Below are positions 1-9,614 of a DNA stretch of 56,811 nucleotides, piece by piece. The notes beneath the pieces are model-generated. The model was given only the letters and a program-made list of their open reading frames with translations, ran no database searches and was not told the origin of the DNA. The stretch lies in contig FR882132.1 in NCBI GenBank assembly GCA_000435635.1, forward strand, positions 7,275 through 64,085. The letters are read 5' to 3'. Source of the stretch: Prevotella sp. CAG:1320. GTDB lineage: Bacteria > Bacteroidota > Bacteroidia > Bacteroidales > Bacteroidaceae. The position numbers and the translations under genes were made by a program. The first letter of the stretch is position 1; each line of letters begins with the position of its first letter.

Positions 1-2
1 TT

Positions 3-2162
3 TCCCTACTCTTAGTACTGCTCATGACCGCCATGACCATAAGCGCCCAGAAGAGTTTCACGCTAGAAGACCTCAACTTCGGCGGAAACAACTACCGCAA
101 CATGGTGCCTAAGAACCGTTGGACAACATGGTGGGGTGACCAACTCATACACCAAGATGTTGAGGAATGCTCCTTGATTGACAAATCCACAGGCAAAGAG
201 GAAATACTCTTCACGCTCGAAGAAATCAACAACTGGGCCAAAACGGACGAGACTTCCAAAATATACCATTTAGGGAACGCGACCTTCCCCTACGGGAACA
301 AACCACTTGTGCTGCTGAACAGCAAGAAAGAGCGAATGCTGATAGACTTCAAAAAGCGTCAAGTGGTATGGAGGCAGAACGCTGAAGGAGAAAGTTACGC
401 AGATTGGAATCCAATCTCCAAGGCTGTAGCTTATGTGAGTGAAGACCAACTTTATGTGCGGGACGCAGAGAACAACCCCCATCAACTTTCCACCGATGGA
501 AACAGAGATGTAGTATATGGCCAAAGCGTGCACCGAGATGAATTTGGCATCTATAAAGGGACTTTTTGGAGCCATCAAGGCTACAAGCTAGCTTTCTATC
601 GCATGGACCAAAGCATGGTAAGTGATTTTCCCTTAGTGGATAACCCTGAGAATGATTGGGTGCCCGCCGAAGGACAATCCCGCATAGCGACTCCAGCTCC
701 CACCAAATATCCCATGGCGGGCGAGACTTCTCACAAAGTAACTATAGGGGTCTATGATTTACGAACAGGCAAAACCATTTACTTGAAAGCCGGAGATCCT
801 ACCAATCGCTATTTTACCAATATCGCTTGGAGTCCAGACGACAAGACCATCTACATATATGAGTTGAATCGTGACCAAAATGACTGCAGATTGGTAAGTT
901 ACAATGCCGAAACGGGTGAAAAGATAGCTGAGCTTTACCAGGAAACTGACGAGAAATATGTGGAACCGCTCCATCCCATCGAGTTCCTGCCATGGGACAA
1001 GGAAAAATTTGTCGTCCAAAGCCAAAAAGATGGCTACAACCACCTTTACCTTTATGATATAGAGGGTAAACAACTCAAACAAATCACCTCCGGCAAGTGG
1101 GTTGTCCTCGGCGTCTTGGGGTTTGACAAGAAATCGAAATCCATTATCTATACCTCCAATGAACAATCGCCCATCCAGTGCAATCTTTGGCGAGTTTCAG
1201 TAAACTCAGGTAAGCGTACGCCATTGGATAATGGCAAGGGGTGGCACAATGGTAGCCTAAGTGAGAGTGGCAAATATGTCTTCGACAACTATCAAGAGCC
1301 CACCGTGCCTCGTGTATTGGAGATAATAAACACGGAAAACGCCAAGCGCACGAGCTACTTCAAGGCTCCAGACCCATGGGAAGGCTACAACGTGCCAGAG
1401 TATGTATGCGGGACATTGAAAGCCGCTGACGGCGTGACTGACCTCTATTGGCGCATGGTGAAGCCCGTGAACTTCGACCCCAACAAGAAGTATCCCACTA
1501 TTATATATGTATATGGTGGCCCTCATGCCCACAACGTAGACGCAGGGTGGCATTATTCTGCCCGTGGATGGGAAACCTACATGGCGCAAGAGGGCTACTT
1601 GCTCTTCATCCTCGACAATCGAGGCAGTGAGAATCGAGGCAAGGAATTTGAGCAAGCTACCTTCCGCCAATTGGGACAAGAAGAAACACGTGACCAAATG
1701 GAAGGCGTAAAGTTCCTGAAAAGCCTGCCTTATGTAGACGCTGACCGCATAGGCGTACATGGCTGGAGTTTTGGCGGTTTCATGACTATTACCATGATGA
1801 CCCACCATCCTGACGTATTCAAGGTAGGCGTAGCTGGTGGTCCTGTCATCGACTGGCGTTGGTATGAAGTGATGTACGGCGAGCGTTACATGGACACCCC
1901 GCAAACCAATCCTGAGGGATACGCCAAGACCAGCCTGATTCCCCAAGCCAAGAACTTGAAAGGAAGATTGCAAATCATTATCGGAGAAAATGATGCCACA
2001 GTGGTGCCCCAACACGCTCGTTCGTTCCTGCACCAATGCATACTGGACGGTACCCAACCCGATTATTTCATCTACCCTGGCGAGCCTCACAATATGAGAG
2101 GCCATCAAAGCACCCATCTCCACGAGCGCATCAGCCGCTATTTCTTTGATTTCCTGAAATAA
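3..2162 (+). CDS. Secreted dipeptidyl peptidase IV-type serine peptidase (S9B), 5' end cut by window
   Basis: Removes N-terminal dipeptides, typically Xaa-Pro, from peptides in the periplasm or at the surface. The frame is open upstream of the first in-window ATG (24): codons from position 3 read as a hydrophobic leucine-rich stretch ending in ISA-Q, which is a signal peptide core, so the true start lies outside the window. Counting from ATG 24, an N-terminal beta-propeller (about residues 80-460) precedes an alpha/beta hydrolase domain. The nucleophile Ser582 is in GWSFGG, Asp657 is in GENDATV and His689 is in GEPHNM. DNRGS and ERYM motifs typical of the family are also present. About 720 residues matches the usual length. 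purD follows 29 bp downstream. The family call is firm; the substrate is inferred from the family. Confidence 0.93.
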   Translation, partial: SLLLVLLMTAMTISAQKSFTLEDLNFGGNNYRNMVPKNRWTTWWGDQLIHQDVEECSLIDKSTGKEEILFTLEEINNWAKTDETSKIYHLGNATFPYGNKPLVLLNSKKERMLIDFKKRQVVWRQNAEGESYADWNPISKAVAYVSEDQLYVRDAENNPHQLSTDGNRDVVYGQSVHRDEFGIYKGTFWSHQGYKLAFYRMDQSMVSDFPLVDNPENDWVPAEGQSRIATPAPTKYPMAGETSHKVTIGVYDLRTGKTIYLKAGDPTNRYFTNIAWSPDDKTIYIYELNRDQNDCRLVSYNAETGEKIAELYQETDEKYVEPLHPIEFLPWDKEKFVVQSQKDGYNHLYLYDIEGKQLKQITSGKWVVLGVLGFDKKSKSIIYTSNEQSPIQCNLWRVSVNSGKRTPLDNGKGWHNGSLSESGKYVFDNYQEPTVPRVLEIINTENAKRTSYFKAPDPWEGYNVPEYVCGTLKAADGVTDLYWRMVKPVNFDPNKKYPTIIYVYGGPHAHNVDAGWHYSARGWETYMAQEGYLLFILDNRGSENRGKEFEQATFRQLGQEETRDQMEGVKFLKSLPYVDADRIGVHGWSFGGFMTITMMTHHPDVFKVGVAGGPVIDWRWYEVMYGERYMDTPQTNPEGYAKTSLIPQAKNLKGRLQIIIGENDATVVPQHARSFLHQCILDGTQPDYFIYPGEPHNMRGHQSTHLHERISRYFFDFLK

Positions 2163-2191
2163 GACATAAAGCAACCATCAAGCACAAGAAT

Positions 2192-3460
2192 ATGAAGATA
2201 TTATTGTTAGGAAGCGGCGGTAGGGAGCATGCGCTTGCCTGGAAAATCGCCCAAAGTGAAAAAGTAGAGAAACTGTATATCGCTCCCGGTAACGCCGGCA
2301 CAGCCAATGTGGGAGAGAACGTACCCATCAAGGCCGATGACTTTGAAGCCCTGAAGACTTTCGCGTCGGCGAATGCCGTAGACATGGTCGTGGTGGGTCC
2401 TGAAGACCCTCTCGTGAAGGGCATTTACGATGATTTCCGCCTGGACGCGCGCACTGCTTCCATCCCCGTGATAGGCCCCTCGAAATCAGGCGCGCGATTG
2501 GAAGGCAGCAAGGAGTTCGCCAAAGGATTCATGACCCGCCACCACATTCCCACCGCCAAGTTCCTTACCGTGCAGGCAGACAACCTAGAAGAGGGCATCC
2601 AATTCCTGGAACAACTGTCCGCCCCCTACGTGCTCAAAGCCGATGGCCTATGCGCAGGCAAAGGCGTACTCATCATACCAACACTAGAAGAAGCGAAAAA
2701 GGAACTGCGGGAGATGCTGGACGGTATGTTTGGCCAAGCCTCTGAGAAAGTAGTCATCGAGGAATTCCTCAGCGGTATAGAATGCTCTGTGTTCGTTCTG
2801 ACAGACGGACAGCACTACAAGATATTGCCCGAGGCCAAGGACTACAAACGCATCGGCGAGCACGACACAGGCCTAAACACGGGTGGAATGGGTAGCGTAA
2901 CCCCTGTTCCCTTTGCGACTCCCGAGTGGATGGGCAAAGTAGAAGATCGCATCATACGCCCCACGGTTGACGGACTGCGAAAAGAGGGCATCGACTACAA
3001 GGGCTTCATCTTCTTTGGCCTCATCAATGTTGAGGGCGAACCGAAAGTGATAGAATACAACTGTCGCATGGGTGACCCCGAAACGGAAAGCGTTATGCTA
3101 CGTATAAAAAGCGACATCGTGGACTTGTTTGAAGGCGTAGCGGCAGGTGATCTCGATAAACGGGAAATAGAATTTGACCCCCGTGCGGCGGTCTGCGTGA
3201 TGCTGGTGAGCGGCGGCTATCCACAGGCATACAAAAAAGGTTATCCTATAGAAGGCATTGACAATGTAGAAGGAAGCATTGTTTTCCACTCGGGCACAAC
3301 CTTCAAGGACGGCAAAGTGGTCACCGCGGGAGGCCGCGTGATATGCGTAAGCAGTTACGGCAAAGACAAGGAGGAAGCTCTTAGGAAAAGTTTCCAAGAG
3401 GCCAGCAAGATAAACTTCACAGACAAGTATTTCCGCGGGGACATTGGACAAGACCTATAA
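2192..3460 (+). CDS. purD: Phosphoribosylamine--glycine ligase (GARS)
   Basis: Joins phosphoribosylamine and glycine with ATP, the second step of de novo purine synthesis, in the cytoplasm. The 422-residue protein has the family start [17 protein letters not shown] (Rossmann-like N domain), GNAGT and VVGPEDPLV, then an ATP-grasp domain containing [12 protein letters not shown] and [11 protein letters not shown], and the metal/ATP site [10 protein letters not shown]. The length is normal (about 420-430). The stop codon TAA at 3458-3460 is immediately followed by the ATG of the next gene at 3461, so the two are probably co-translated. No other purine genes are in the window, which is common for purD in Bacteroidota. 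Confidence 0.97.
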   Translation: MKILLLGSGGREHALAWKIAQSEKVEKLYIAPGNAGTANVGENVPIKADDFEALKTFASANAVDMVVVGPEDPLVKGIYDDFRLDARTASIPVIGPSKSGARLEGSKEFAKGFMTRHHIPTAKFLTVQADNLEEGIQFLEQLSAPYVLKADGLCAGKGVLIIPTLEEAKKELREMLDGMFGQASEKVVIEEFLSGIECSVFVLTDGQHYKILPEAKDYKRIGEHDTGLNTGGMGSVTPVPFATPEWMGKVEDRIIRPTVDGLRKEGIDYKGFIFFGLINVEGEPKVIEYNCRMGDPETESVMLRIKSDIVDLFEGVAAGDLDKREIEFDPRAAVCVMLVSGGYPQAYKKGYPIEGIDNVEGSIVFHSGTTFKDGKVVTAGGRVICVSSYGKDKEEALRKSFQEASKINFTDKYFRGDIGQDL

Positions 3461-4399
3461 ATGAGTCATCTATTACAAGGTAAAGCGGCCACTAGTCGAT
3501 TGACCTTGCCCTTAACCATCGCCTACACCGCACTCGTGTGGTTGGCGATGGTGTCATTGGGCATTACAGAGTGGCATGAGGCTGCGCTCGTGTGGTTAGC
3601 GGCCATACTTTTTACGGCTCTTAACAATCGGGAAGCATTACTTCCCTTCTATAGCCAGTCTATCTCCTGCTCGTTCTTGATGCTCTCCACGTTGCTTTTC
3701 GCCACGTGCTCCAGTTTGTCCGCAGCCATCTGCGCGCTGGGGTTCTCCGCTTTTCTGCTCATTTTACTCCCATCATACCAAGACCGCAGGGCACCGGGCA
3801 CTGTTTACTTCGCCTTTATCATGTTAGGCGTGATGTCCGTTTATTTCATACAGGTACTCTGCTATCTTCCTTTCTTGTGGTTCGTAATGCGCTCCAAGTT
3901 AATGAACCTGGGTTCCCGGTCATTTTTCGCCAGCCTGCTGGGCATCCTTACCCCCTATTGGTTCATCTTGGGCTACTTGGCTCTTACGGGCAATATCATG
4001 GAACTGCCATCCTATTTCCAGCGGACAGTCGCTTTCGGCCCACTTCTCCAATACACATCACTTTCCCCATGGCAATTGGCTACCATGGGAATGACGGTTA
4101 TACTGGGCGGAGTGTCCATCATCTACTTCCTCCACACCAGCTATGCCGACAAAATCCGCACTCGTTTGCTCAACGAAACATTCACTTTCCTTTTCTTCGT
4201 CACCGTGGTTTTCCTGGCCCTGCAACCAGGATTCTACGAAGAGCTGATGGCCATTATGGTGGTCTTCGTCTCCCCATTGGCGGGTCGCTTATTTGCCTTG
4301 AGCCACACAAAGCTGAGCAACATCTTCTATATAGCATCCATCGCCATTTATGCCATCTACACCATTCTCGCTCTATGGATGTCCTCAATGAGTTCTTGA
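3461..4399 (+). CDS. Polytopic inner-membrane protein of unknown function
   Basis: I do not recognise the function. The 312-residue product is almost entirely hydrophobic, with about eight to ten probable membrane segments and very few charged residues except short loops such as SYQDRRAPG and HTSYADKIRTRLLNE. There is no signal peptide cleavage site and no catalytic motif I can name. It starts directly after the purD stop with no spacer, and its 3' end overlaps the start of the YqaA-like gene, so the three form one tight transcription unit. Bacteroidota often carry an uncharacterised membrane protein at this place after purD. The gene is certain from context and coding character; the function is open. 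Confidence 0.75.
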   Translation: MSHLLQGKAATSRLTLPLTIAYTALVWLAMVSLGITEWHEAALVWLAAILFTALNNREALLPFYSQSISCSFLMLSTLLFATCSSLSAAICALGFSAFLLILLPSYQDRRAPGTVYFAFIMLGVMSVYFIQVLCYLPFLWFVMRSKLMNLGSRSFFASLLGILTPYWFILGYLALTGNIMELPSYFQRTVAFGPLLQYTSLSPWQLATMGMTVILGGVSIIYFLHTSYADKIRTRLLNETFTFLFFVTVVFLALQPGFYEELMAIMVVFVSPLAGRLFALSHTKLSNIFYIASIAIYAIYTILALWMSSMSS

Positions 4400-4827
4400 T
4401 GCAATGGGGCTACTGGGGGATGCTAATCTCCGCGTTCATCGCAGGCAGCATATTGCCTTTCAGCAGCGAGGCCGTGATGGTGGGACTGCAAGCCGCGGGA
4501 CTGGAAGCACTTCCACTGGTCATCTACGCCAGCATAGGCAACGTACTGGGCGCGATGGTCAACTATGCCATCGGTATGTTGGGTCGCATGGAGTGGATAC
4601 ATAAATATCTCCACGTCTCCAGTGAACAGATAGAAAAAACTCAAAAGTTGATGGCTGGCAAGGGAGCATGGGTTGGGTTTCTGGCTTTCTTGCCCGTGAT
4701 AGGCGACTGCATCACCATCGTTTTGGGGTTGACACGAGCTAACATACCTATTTCCATCATCAGCATCGCCATAGGCAAAGTGTTACGCTACGCCACCATC
4801 GCCTATGGCTTCACGTTCGTATTCTAA
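4375..4827 (+). CDS. YqaA-like DedA/SNARE-associated family small membrane protein
   Basis: A roughly 150-residue integral membrane protein resembling E. coli YqaA. Shared features are the LPFSSE motif in the first membrane segment, a GNVLG motif, a LPVIGD motif and a final GKVLRY. DedA-superfamily proteins are linked to lipid-carrier or phospholipid flipping and membrane homeostasis, but YqaA itself has no proven role. Two starts are possible: ATG 4375, which gives the MDVLNEFL lead before WGYWG and overlaps the previous gene by 25 nt, or ATG 4399, which overlaps its stop as TGATG. I chose 4375 because relatives usually have about eight residues before WGY. A longer open frame running upstream to 3706 is only the alternative reading of the previous gene. 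Confidence 0.8.
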   Translation: MDVLNEFLMQWGYWGMLISAFIAGSILPFSSEAVMVGLQAAGLEALPLVIYASIGNVLGAMVNYAIGMLGRMEWIHKYLHVSSEQIEKTQKLMAGKGAWVGFLAFLPVIGDCITIVLGLTRANIPISIISIAIGKVLRYATIAYGFTFVF

Positions 4828-4897
4828 CTCGAATTCGATGAATTGCAATTTACGTAAATACGCTGAAACTCAGTAGAGACGTGATGTGCCACTTCTC
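4827..4897. repeat. Diverged copy of the GAGTTCGACGAA element
   Basis: Just after the YqaA-like stop, the sequence from TAAC through TTCGATGAATT and on to GTAGAGACG follows the left half of the MITE-like element at 27368 with scattered substitutions. It then forms its own hairpin, GTAGAGA and TCTCTAC flanking about 14 nt near 4873-4900. It lacks a matching right end. Read here as an old, partly decayed copy. Confidence 0.45.
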
Positions 4898-4920
4898 TAC
4901 AACTGAGGGATGTATGGTGT

Positions 4921-4950
4921 TGCCGCCTTGCGGTAGTGTTCTTGGCGGCA
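4921..4950. terminator. Possible hairpin after the purD-yqaA unit
   Basis: TGCCGCC and GGCGGCA form a perfect 7 bp inverted repeat around a 16 nt loop, about 95 bp downstream of the YqaA-like gene. There is no strong T tract directly after it, so a terminator role is only tentative. Confidence 0.3.
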
Positions 4951-4973
4951 TCCAATATTACTCCTTTTGAAAG

Positions 4974-5049
4974 CCAGTACTACTGCAAGTCCAGTACCAG
5001 CCTACTGAAACTCCAGTATCAATAGTACTGGTACTGGAAGGATACTGTA
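4974..5049. repeat. Phased short-repeat island A (CAGTAC/TACTG core)
   Basis: TACTG occurs at 4981, 5003 and 5026, spaced 22 and 23 bp, with an extra copy at 5032 and one at 5043. Each is paired with nearby CAGTA in the opposite sense, so the units form small dyads such as CAGTACTACTG and CCAGTATCAATAGTACTGG. It lies between the YqaA-like gene and the DUF2723 gene (both +). It is the least regular of the islands in this window. Confidence 0.55.
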
Positions 5050-5181
5050 GTTCCGACAACATGAAACTATATATGCCTCGGTATCCCTACGAGAAAGCTC
5101 CATCTTACGAAAACCAGCCGATTAAGTGATAATATATCTAAAAAGAAAGGGAAGAATAGGGACTATACTCCATGAAATTAT

Positions 5182-5189
5182 TATCTTTG
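5182..5189 (+). promoter_or_regulatory. Bacteroidota-type -7 box for the DUF2723 gene
   Basis: TATCTTTG, followed by C, matches the TAnnTTTG consensus and lies 31 bp upstream of ATG 5221. No clear TTTG is seen at the -33 position, so only the -7 half is supported. Confidence 0.5.
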
Positions 5190-5220
5190 CAGCCAAATCT
5201 AGATTATATCACATAACAGA

Positions 5221-8200
5221 ATGAGACAATACCGATTGGTGGACAATATCCTGGGATGGGTGGCTTTCGCGATCGCCGCCTTCACCTATTGCTCCACGAT
5301 AGAGCCGACAGCCAGTTTCTGGGACTGTCCCGAGTTTATCACCACAGGTTACAAACTGGAAATAGGACATCCGCCTGGAGCTCCTTTCTTCATGTTGGTA
5401 GCCAATTTCTTCACCCATTTCGCCAGCGACCCCACGCAAGTAGCCCGCATGGTCAATTTGATGAGTGCCTTGTTGAGCGCAACTTGCATCCTTTTCCTCT
5501 ATTGGACTATTACCCACCTGGCCCGCCGCTTGGTGGTGAAGGATTGGAATGAGCTAACCACAGGCAAGCTGATAGCCATAGAGGCTTCCGGTATGGTAGG
5601 CGCATTGATATACACATGGAGTGACACTTTCTGGTTCTCTGCCGTAGAAGGCGAGGTATATGCGTTCTCCTCCGCCATTACCGCAGTGGTATTCTGGCTC
5701 ATACTGAAATGGGAAGACCATGCAGACGAGCCCCACAGCGATCGTTGGCTGGTGTTGATAGCCTATATGACAGGCCTCAGCGTGGGCGTTCACTTGCTCA
5801 ACCTGCTCTGCCTGCCCGCCATCGTTTTGGTATATTATTATAAGCGGGTGCCCAATGCCGACTTAAAAGGTTCATTGATTGCCCTGCTCATCTCTTTCGC
5901 TCTCGTTTACGCCGTGCTCTATGGTGTAGTACCAGGCATCGTGAAAGTAGGCGGATGGTTCGAGCTGTTCTTCGTCAACACCTTGGGCATGCCTTTCAAC
6001 ACGGGCGAGATTGTCTACATCTTCCTGCTGATAGCCTCCGTCATCTGGGCCATTTGGGAGACCTACCAGGCAAAGAACTCTTCCCGCGACATGAGACGTG
6101 AGAACCTGGCGTTCCTCCTGGCCGTGGCCATGCTCGGCATCCCCTTCCAAGGCACGGGCTGGACACAAGCCCTCTCGGGAGCGGCGATACTCTTCCTCCT
6201 GTGGCTCGCCCTCAGGTGGAAGCTGAAGAAAGAGCAGAAACTCGTCTCCATGGTCACCACCCGCATCAAGAACACCACGCTGCTCTGCCTGCTGATGCTC
6301 ATGATAGGCTACTCCAGCTACGCTCTCATCGTGATACGCAGCTCTGCCAATCCCCCAATGGACCAAAATTCCCCTGAGGATATTTTCACCCTGGGAAATT
6401 ACTTGAGCCGCGACCAATACGGTGACACACCTCTGCTCTACGGCCCCGCATACAATTCGCAAGTGGCACTGGAAGTAGAGGGCAATATGTGCAGACCCAA
6501 GATAAAGCAGGGCGCGCCCATCTATGACCGCAAGGAGAAAGTCTCACCCGACGAGAAAGACTCCTACTTCGTTGTAGACCACAAGAGCCAGTATGTCTAC
6601 GCCCAAAACATGCTTTTCCCACGCATGCACAGCAGTGATCACGCCGCTGCCTACGAGAGTTGGATGGGAGGCGTGGACGGCTACACTGTTCCCTACGACC
6701 GCTGCGGCGAACCTATTATGGTGAAAATGCCCACCCAATTGGAAAACCTGCGCTTCTTCCTCTCCTACCAGTGCAACTTCATGTATTGGCGATACTTTAT
6801 GTGGAATTTCGCGGGAAGGCAAAACGACATACAAGGCAATGGAGAACCCGAGCATGGTAACTGGATAACGGGAATCAGCTTCATAGACAACGCCATGTTG
6901 GGCGACCAAAGCAAATTACCCGATGACCTGAAAAACAACAAAGGGCACAACGTTTTCTATTGTCTGCCCTTGCTGCTGGGCTTGATAGGCCTCTTCTGGC
7001 AAGCCTACCATGGCAAGCGCGGCATACAGCAATTCTGGGTGGTTTTCTTCCTTTTCTTCATGACAGGACTGGCCATCGTTCTCTATCTCAACCAAACACC
7101 AATGCAGCCCCGTGAGCGCGACTATGCGTACGCAGGCTCTTTCTACGCTTTCGCGATTTGGTGTGGCCTCGGCGTGGTGGCCTTGGTTGACTTGCTTTCA
7201 AGGAAACTCAAGCGACAGACACTCGCGATTCCAGTGGCTGTGGCTGTTATAGCACTGCTCGTCCCCATACAGATGGTGAGCCAGACGTGGGATGACCATG
7301 ATCGCAGTGGACGCTACATCTGTCACGATGTGGGCCAAAACTATCTTTCCTCATTGCAGGAGGGCTGTAACCCCATCATCTTCACCAACGGCGACAACGA
7401 CACCTTCCCCCTTTGGTACAACCAGGAAGTAGAAGGCTTCGGCACAGACGTCAGGGTCTGCAACCTCAGCTACCTGCAGACCGACTGGTACATCGACCAG
7501 ATGCGACGCCCGGCCTACGACTCCCCCTCCGTGCCCATCTCGTGGCCCAGGCTGGACTACTGCTCTGGCACCAACGAGTATGTCCTCGTACAGCCAGACC
7601 TCAAAGAGCAAGTGAAAGAACTATACCGCGAGCATCCCAAGGAGGCCGCAGAACAATTCGGAGATGAACCCTTCGAGCTGAAGAACATCTTGAGATACTG
7701 GGTGCGCGCTAAAGACGAGAACATGCACGTGATACCCACCGACACGGTCTATGTCACCATCGACAAAGAAGCCGTGAAGAAAAGCGGTATGATGATGGCT
7801 ACCGATTCCATACCAGACAAGATGGTTATCTCGCTCAAAGGCAAGAACGCTCTCTACAAGAACGACCTCATGATGCTAGAAATCATCGCCCAGAGCAACT
7901 GGACACGTCCCATCTACGTGGCCATGACCGTGGGGTCGGAGAATTACATGAACCTGGGAGACAACTTCGTAAAAGAAGGAATGGCTTATCGCATCACTCC
8001 TTTCACCACCAATGCCCCTGGCGCCAAGAACTTCGACGCGGAGCGCACCTATCACAACGTGATGAACCGCTTCAAGTTTGGCAACCTCAAGCAACCCGGC
8101 CTCTATATCGACGAGACCAACATGCGTTCATGCCACACGCTCAGGCAGTTGATGTCGGAATTGGCCATAGAGCTTATCAAGGATGGCAAGAGCGACAAGG

Positions 8201-8562
8201 CCCTCAAAGTATTACATAAAGCCGAGACCGAGATACCCGACTACAACGTGCCCATTTGCTACGTGAATGGTGGAGTGAACATGGCTCGTGCCTACACACT
8301 GCTAGGCCAGAAAGAGAAAGCCAAGGAATATCTGCGCAAATGCTTTGACTATTCCAGCCAATACCTAGAGTGGTATCTCTCTCTGAGTGACAACTGGTTT
8401 GCCCAATCCACCCGTGACTGCCTGACAGAGTTTTACATCATGCAGGCCATACAAGAAGTGGCCGCCATCACCGACAGCAAGCTCGGTGCGCAATATCAAA
8501 AGCTGATGGATAACTACTATAGGCGGTATACGGCCCGAGGCGGGCAAATGCCTCTCGAATAA
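5221..8562 (+). CDS. DUF2723 GT-C-like glycosyltransferase, large membrane protein
   Basis: A 1113-residue membrane protein of the DUF2723 family. Human TMEM260 belongs to the same family and is reported as a protein O-mannosyltransferase, so a polyprenyl-phosphate-sugar-dependent protein glycosyltransferase is a reasonable inference. The N-terminal part (residues 1-115) contains SFWDCPEF and GHPPGAP, placing acidic residues in the first external loop as in GT-C enzymes. About ten membrane segments occupy residues 1-370, an extracytoplasmic insert lies at about 380-570, and three more segments follow to about 690. A soluble C-terminal region starts near NGDNDTFPLWY and ends in a helical, TPR-like stretch (about 970-1090). 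Bacteroidota perform O-glycosylation of periplasmic proteins, which gives this enzyme a plausible client set. The polysaccharide deacetylase gene starts 11 bp after the stop. Confidence 0.85.
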   Translation: MRQYRLVDNILGWVAFAIAAFTYCSTIEPTASFWDCPEFITTGYKLEIGHPPGAPFFMLVANFFTHFASDPTQVARMVNLMSALLSATCILFLYWTITHLARRLVVKDWNELTTGKLIAIEASGMVGALIYTWSDTFWFSAVEGEVYAFSSAITAVVFWLILKWEDHADEPHSDRWLVLIAYMTGLSVGVHLLNLLCLPAIVLVYYYKRVPNADLKGSLIALLISFALVYAVLYGVVPGIVKVGGWFELFFVNTLGMPFNTGEIVYIFLLIASVIWAIWETYQAKNSSRDMRRENLAFLLAVAMLGIPFQGTGWTQALSGAAILFLLWLALRWKLKKEQKLVSMVTTRIKNTTLLCLLMLMIGYSSYALIVIRSSANPPMDQNSPEDIFTLGNYLSRDQYGDTPLLYGPAYNSQVALEVEGNMCRPKIKQGAPIYDRKEKVSPDEKDSYFVVDHKSQYVYAQNMLFPRMHSSDHAAAYESWMGGVDGYTVPYDRCGEPIMVKMPTQLENLRFFLSYQCNFMYWRYFMWNFAGRQNDIQGNGEPEHGNWITGISFIDNAMLGDQSKLPDDLKNNKGHNVFYCLPLLLGLIGLFWQAYHGKRGIQQFWVVFFLFFMTGLAIVLYLNQTPMQPRERDYAYAGSFYAFAIWCGLGVVALVDLLSRKLKRQTLAIPVAVAVIALLVPIQMVSQTWDDHDRSGRYICHDVGQNYLSSLQEGCNPIIFTNGDNDTFPLWYNQEVEGFGTDVRVCNLSYLQTDWYIDQMRRPAYDSPSVPISWPRLDYCSGTNEYVLVQPDLKEQVKELYREHPKEAAEQFGDEPFELKNILRYWVRAKDENMHVIPTDTVYVTIDKEAVKKSGMMMATDSIPDKMVISLKGKNALYKNDLMMLEIIAQSNWTRPIYVAMTVGSENYMNLGDNFVKEGMAYRITPFTTNAPGAKNFDAERTYHNVMNRFKFGNLKQPGLYIDETNMRSCHTLRQLMSELAIELIKDGKSDKALKVLHKAETEIPDYNVPICYVNGGVNMARAYTLLGQKEKAKEYLRKCFDYSSQYLEWYLSLSDNWFAQSTRDCLTEFYIMQAIQEVAAITDSKLGAQYQKLMDNYYRRYTARGGQMPLE

Positions 8563-8573
8563 GCCCTCGGGAG

Positions 8574-9227
8574 ATGATAATAGAGCAACCTGCCAAGTGG
8601 CTAAGGTGGCTATATCCAAGGGCGATATGGCGAATGGACCCCAACGAGCGTGCGGTTTACCTCACGTTCGATGACGGGCCCATTCCCGAATCTACACCTT
8701 TTATCCTCGATACGCTGCGGCGATATAACGTAAAGGCCACCTTCTTCATGGTTGGCGAGAATGTACTCCGCCACCATGATCTCTACAATCAAATCGTGGC
8801 CGAGGGGCACCAGGTGGGCAACCACACTTTCAACCACCTCAACTCCTTCAAGCATTGGACAACCACTTACCTCATCAACATACACATGGCGCAAGAGGTT
8901 ATCCACAGCGACCTCTTTCGTCCTCCACATGGATGGATGAGATGGAGCATTTATTGGTGGCTGCGCCATAAGTACCACATCGTGATGTGGGATCTTGTCA
9001 CACGTGACTATTCCACTTGGCTCACCGCCCAAGACGTGGTCAACAACGTAAAGCGATATGCCCGCAACGGCAGCATCATCACTTTTCACGACTCCCTGAA
9101 GAGCATAGACAAGCTGCACACCGCCCTTCCCGCGTCCATAGAGTGGCTCAAGTCACGCGGCTATGAGTTCAAGACCTTTGAATGCAGCCATGAGACTAAG
9201 TCATATAATATTCCCATCCGCCTATGA
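8574..9227 (+). CDS. Polysaccharide deacetylase (NodB/CE4-type) family protein
   Basis: A 217-residue protein expected to remove N- or O-acetyl groups from a glycan by a metal-dependent mechanism. Motif 1 is LTFDDGP near residue 29 (catalytic base and metal Asp) and motif 2 is HTFNH in GNHTFNHLN (metal His pair). Later FRPPHG and TFHDSLK correspond to motifs 3 and 5. There is no signal peptide, so the protein is cytoplasmic or membrane-associated through its basic/aromatic N-terminus (WLRWLYPRAIW). It is only 11 bp after the DUF2723 gene and overlaps the next gene by 4 bp (ATGA at 9224), so the three are probably one operon. The exact substrate is not readable from the sequence. Confidence 0.88.
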   Translation: MIIEQPAKWLRWLYPRAIWRMDPNERAVYLTFDDGPIPESTPFILDTLRRYNVKATFFMVGENVLRHHDLYNQIVAEGHQVGNHTFNHLNSFKHWTTTYLINIHMAQEVIHSDLFRPPHGWMRWSIYWWLRHKYHIVMWDLVTRDYSTWLTAQDVVNNVKRYARNGSIITFHDSLKSIDKLHTALPASIEWLKSRGYEFKTFECSHETKSYNIPIRL

Positions 9228-9601
9228 AGTACCTGTTGACATTCTTCCTTCCACTGCTTGCGCTCGCTTTCATCGCTTGCGGTAAACGGGTGCATATAGA
9301 CGAAATCTCCTTCCGTGGAGACACCGTCATCTATGAAGGTGCCCCATACACGGGAGATATCTGGACAGAAGACGAGAGCACGGGGCGCTTCCGCACGGAA
9401 ACGGGCATCTTGCGCAGTCTTACCTTCTACCATCGCAATGGCAAAGAGGCCATCACCATGCAAGTTAGCGAACAAGGAGCTCCTCATACCGAGATATTTG
9501 ACGAACAGGGGCAGCCCATGGACATGATGACTTTCCAGACGAAATACGCTGATATCTGGATAAGAATGGCGATGATACAAGGGGAACTAATGATGAAATA
9601 A
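9224..9601 (+). CDS. Small lipoprotein with MORN-like segment, unknown function
   Basis: A 125-residue protein with a lipoprotein signal: a basic start, a hydrophobic core and lipobox FIAC with the acylated Cys at residue 19. The mature part contains GDTVIYEGAPYTGDIWTED, followed by GRFRTETG and LTFYHRNGKEAI, a pattern resembling the short beta-hairpin (MORN/YwqK-like) repeats found in many Bacteroidota lipoproteins. Its start ATG overlaps the deacetylase stop (ATGA), which indicates translational coupling. It ends 13 bp before the convergent flippase gene. No catalytic residues are evident; a structural or surface role is possible. Confidence 0.7.
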   Translation: MKYLLTFFLPLLALAFIACGKRVHIDEISFRGDTVIYEGAPYTGDIWTEDESTGRFRTETGILRSLTFYHRNGKEAITMQVSEQGAPHTEIFDEQGQPMDMMTFQTKYADIWIRMAMIQGELMMK

Positions 9602-9614
9602 AAAGCGGCCGCCC

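Noticed and set aside
1257..2174. 305-codon - strand frame opposite the DPP-IV gene
   Set aside because: Shadow; the catalytic triad of the peptidase is on the + strand.
3706..4374. Extension of the YqaA-like frame 223 codons upstream
   Set aside because: It overlaps the preceding membrane protein entirely and has no hydrophobic pattern; the real start is near 4375-4399.
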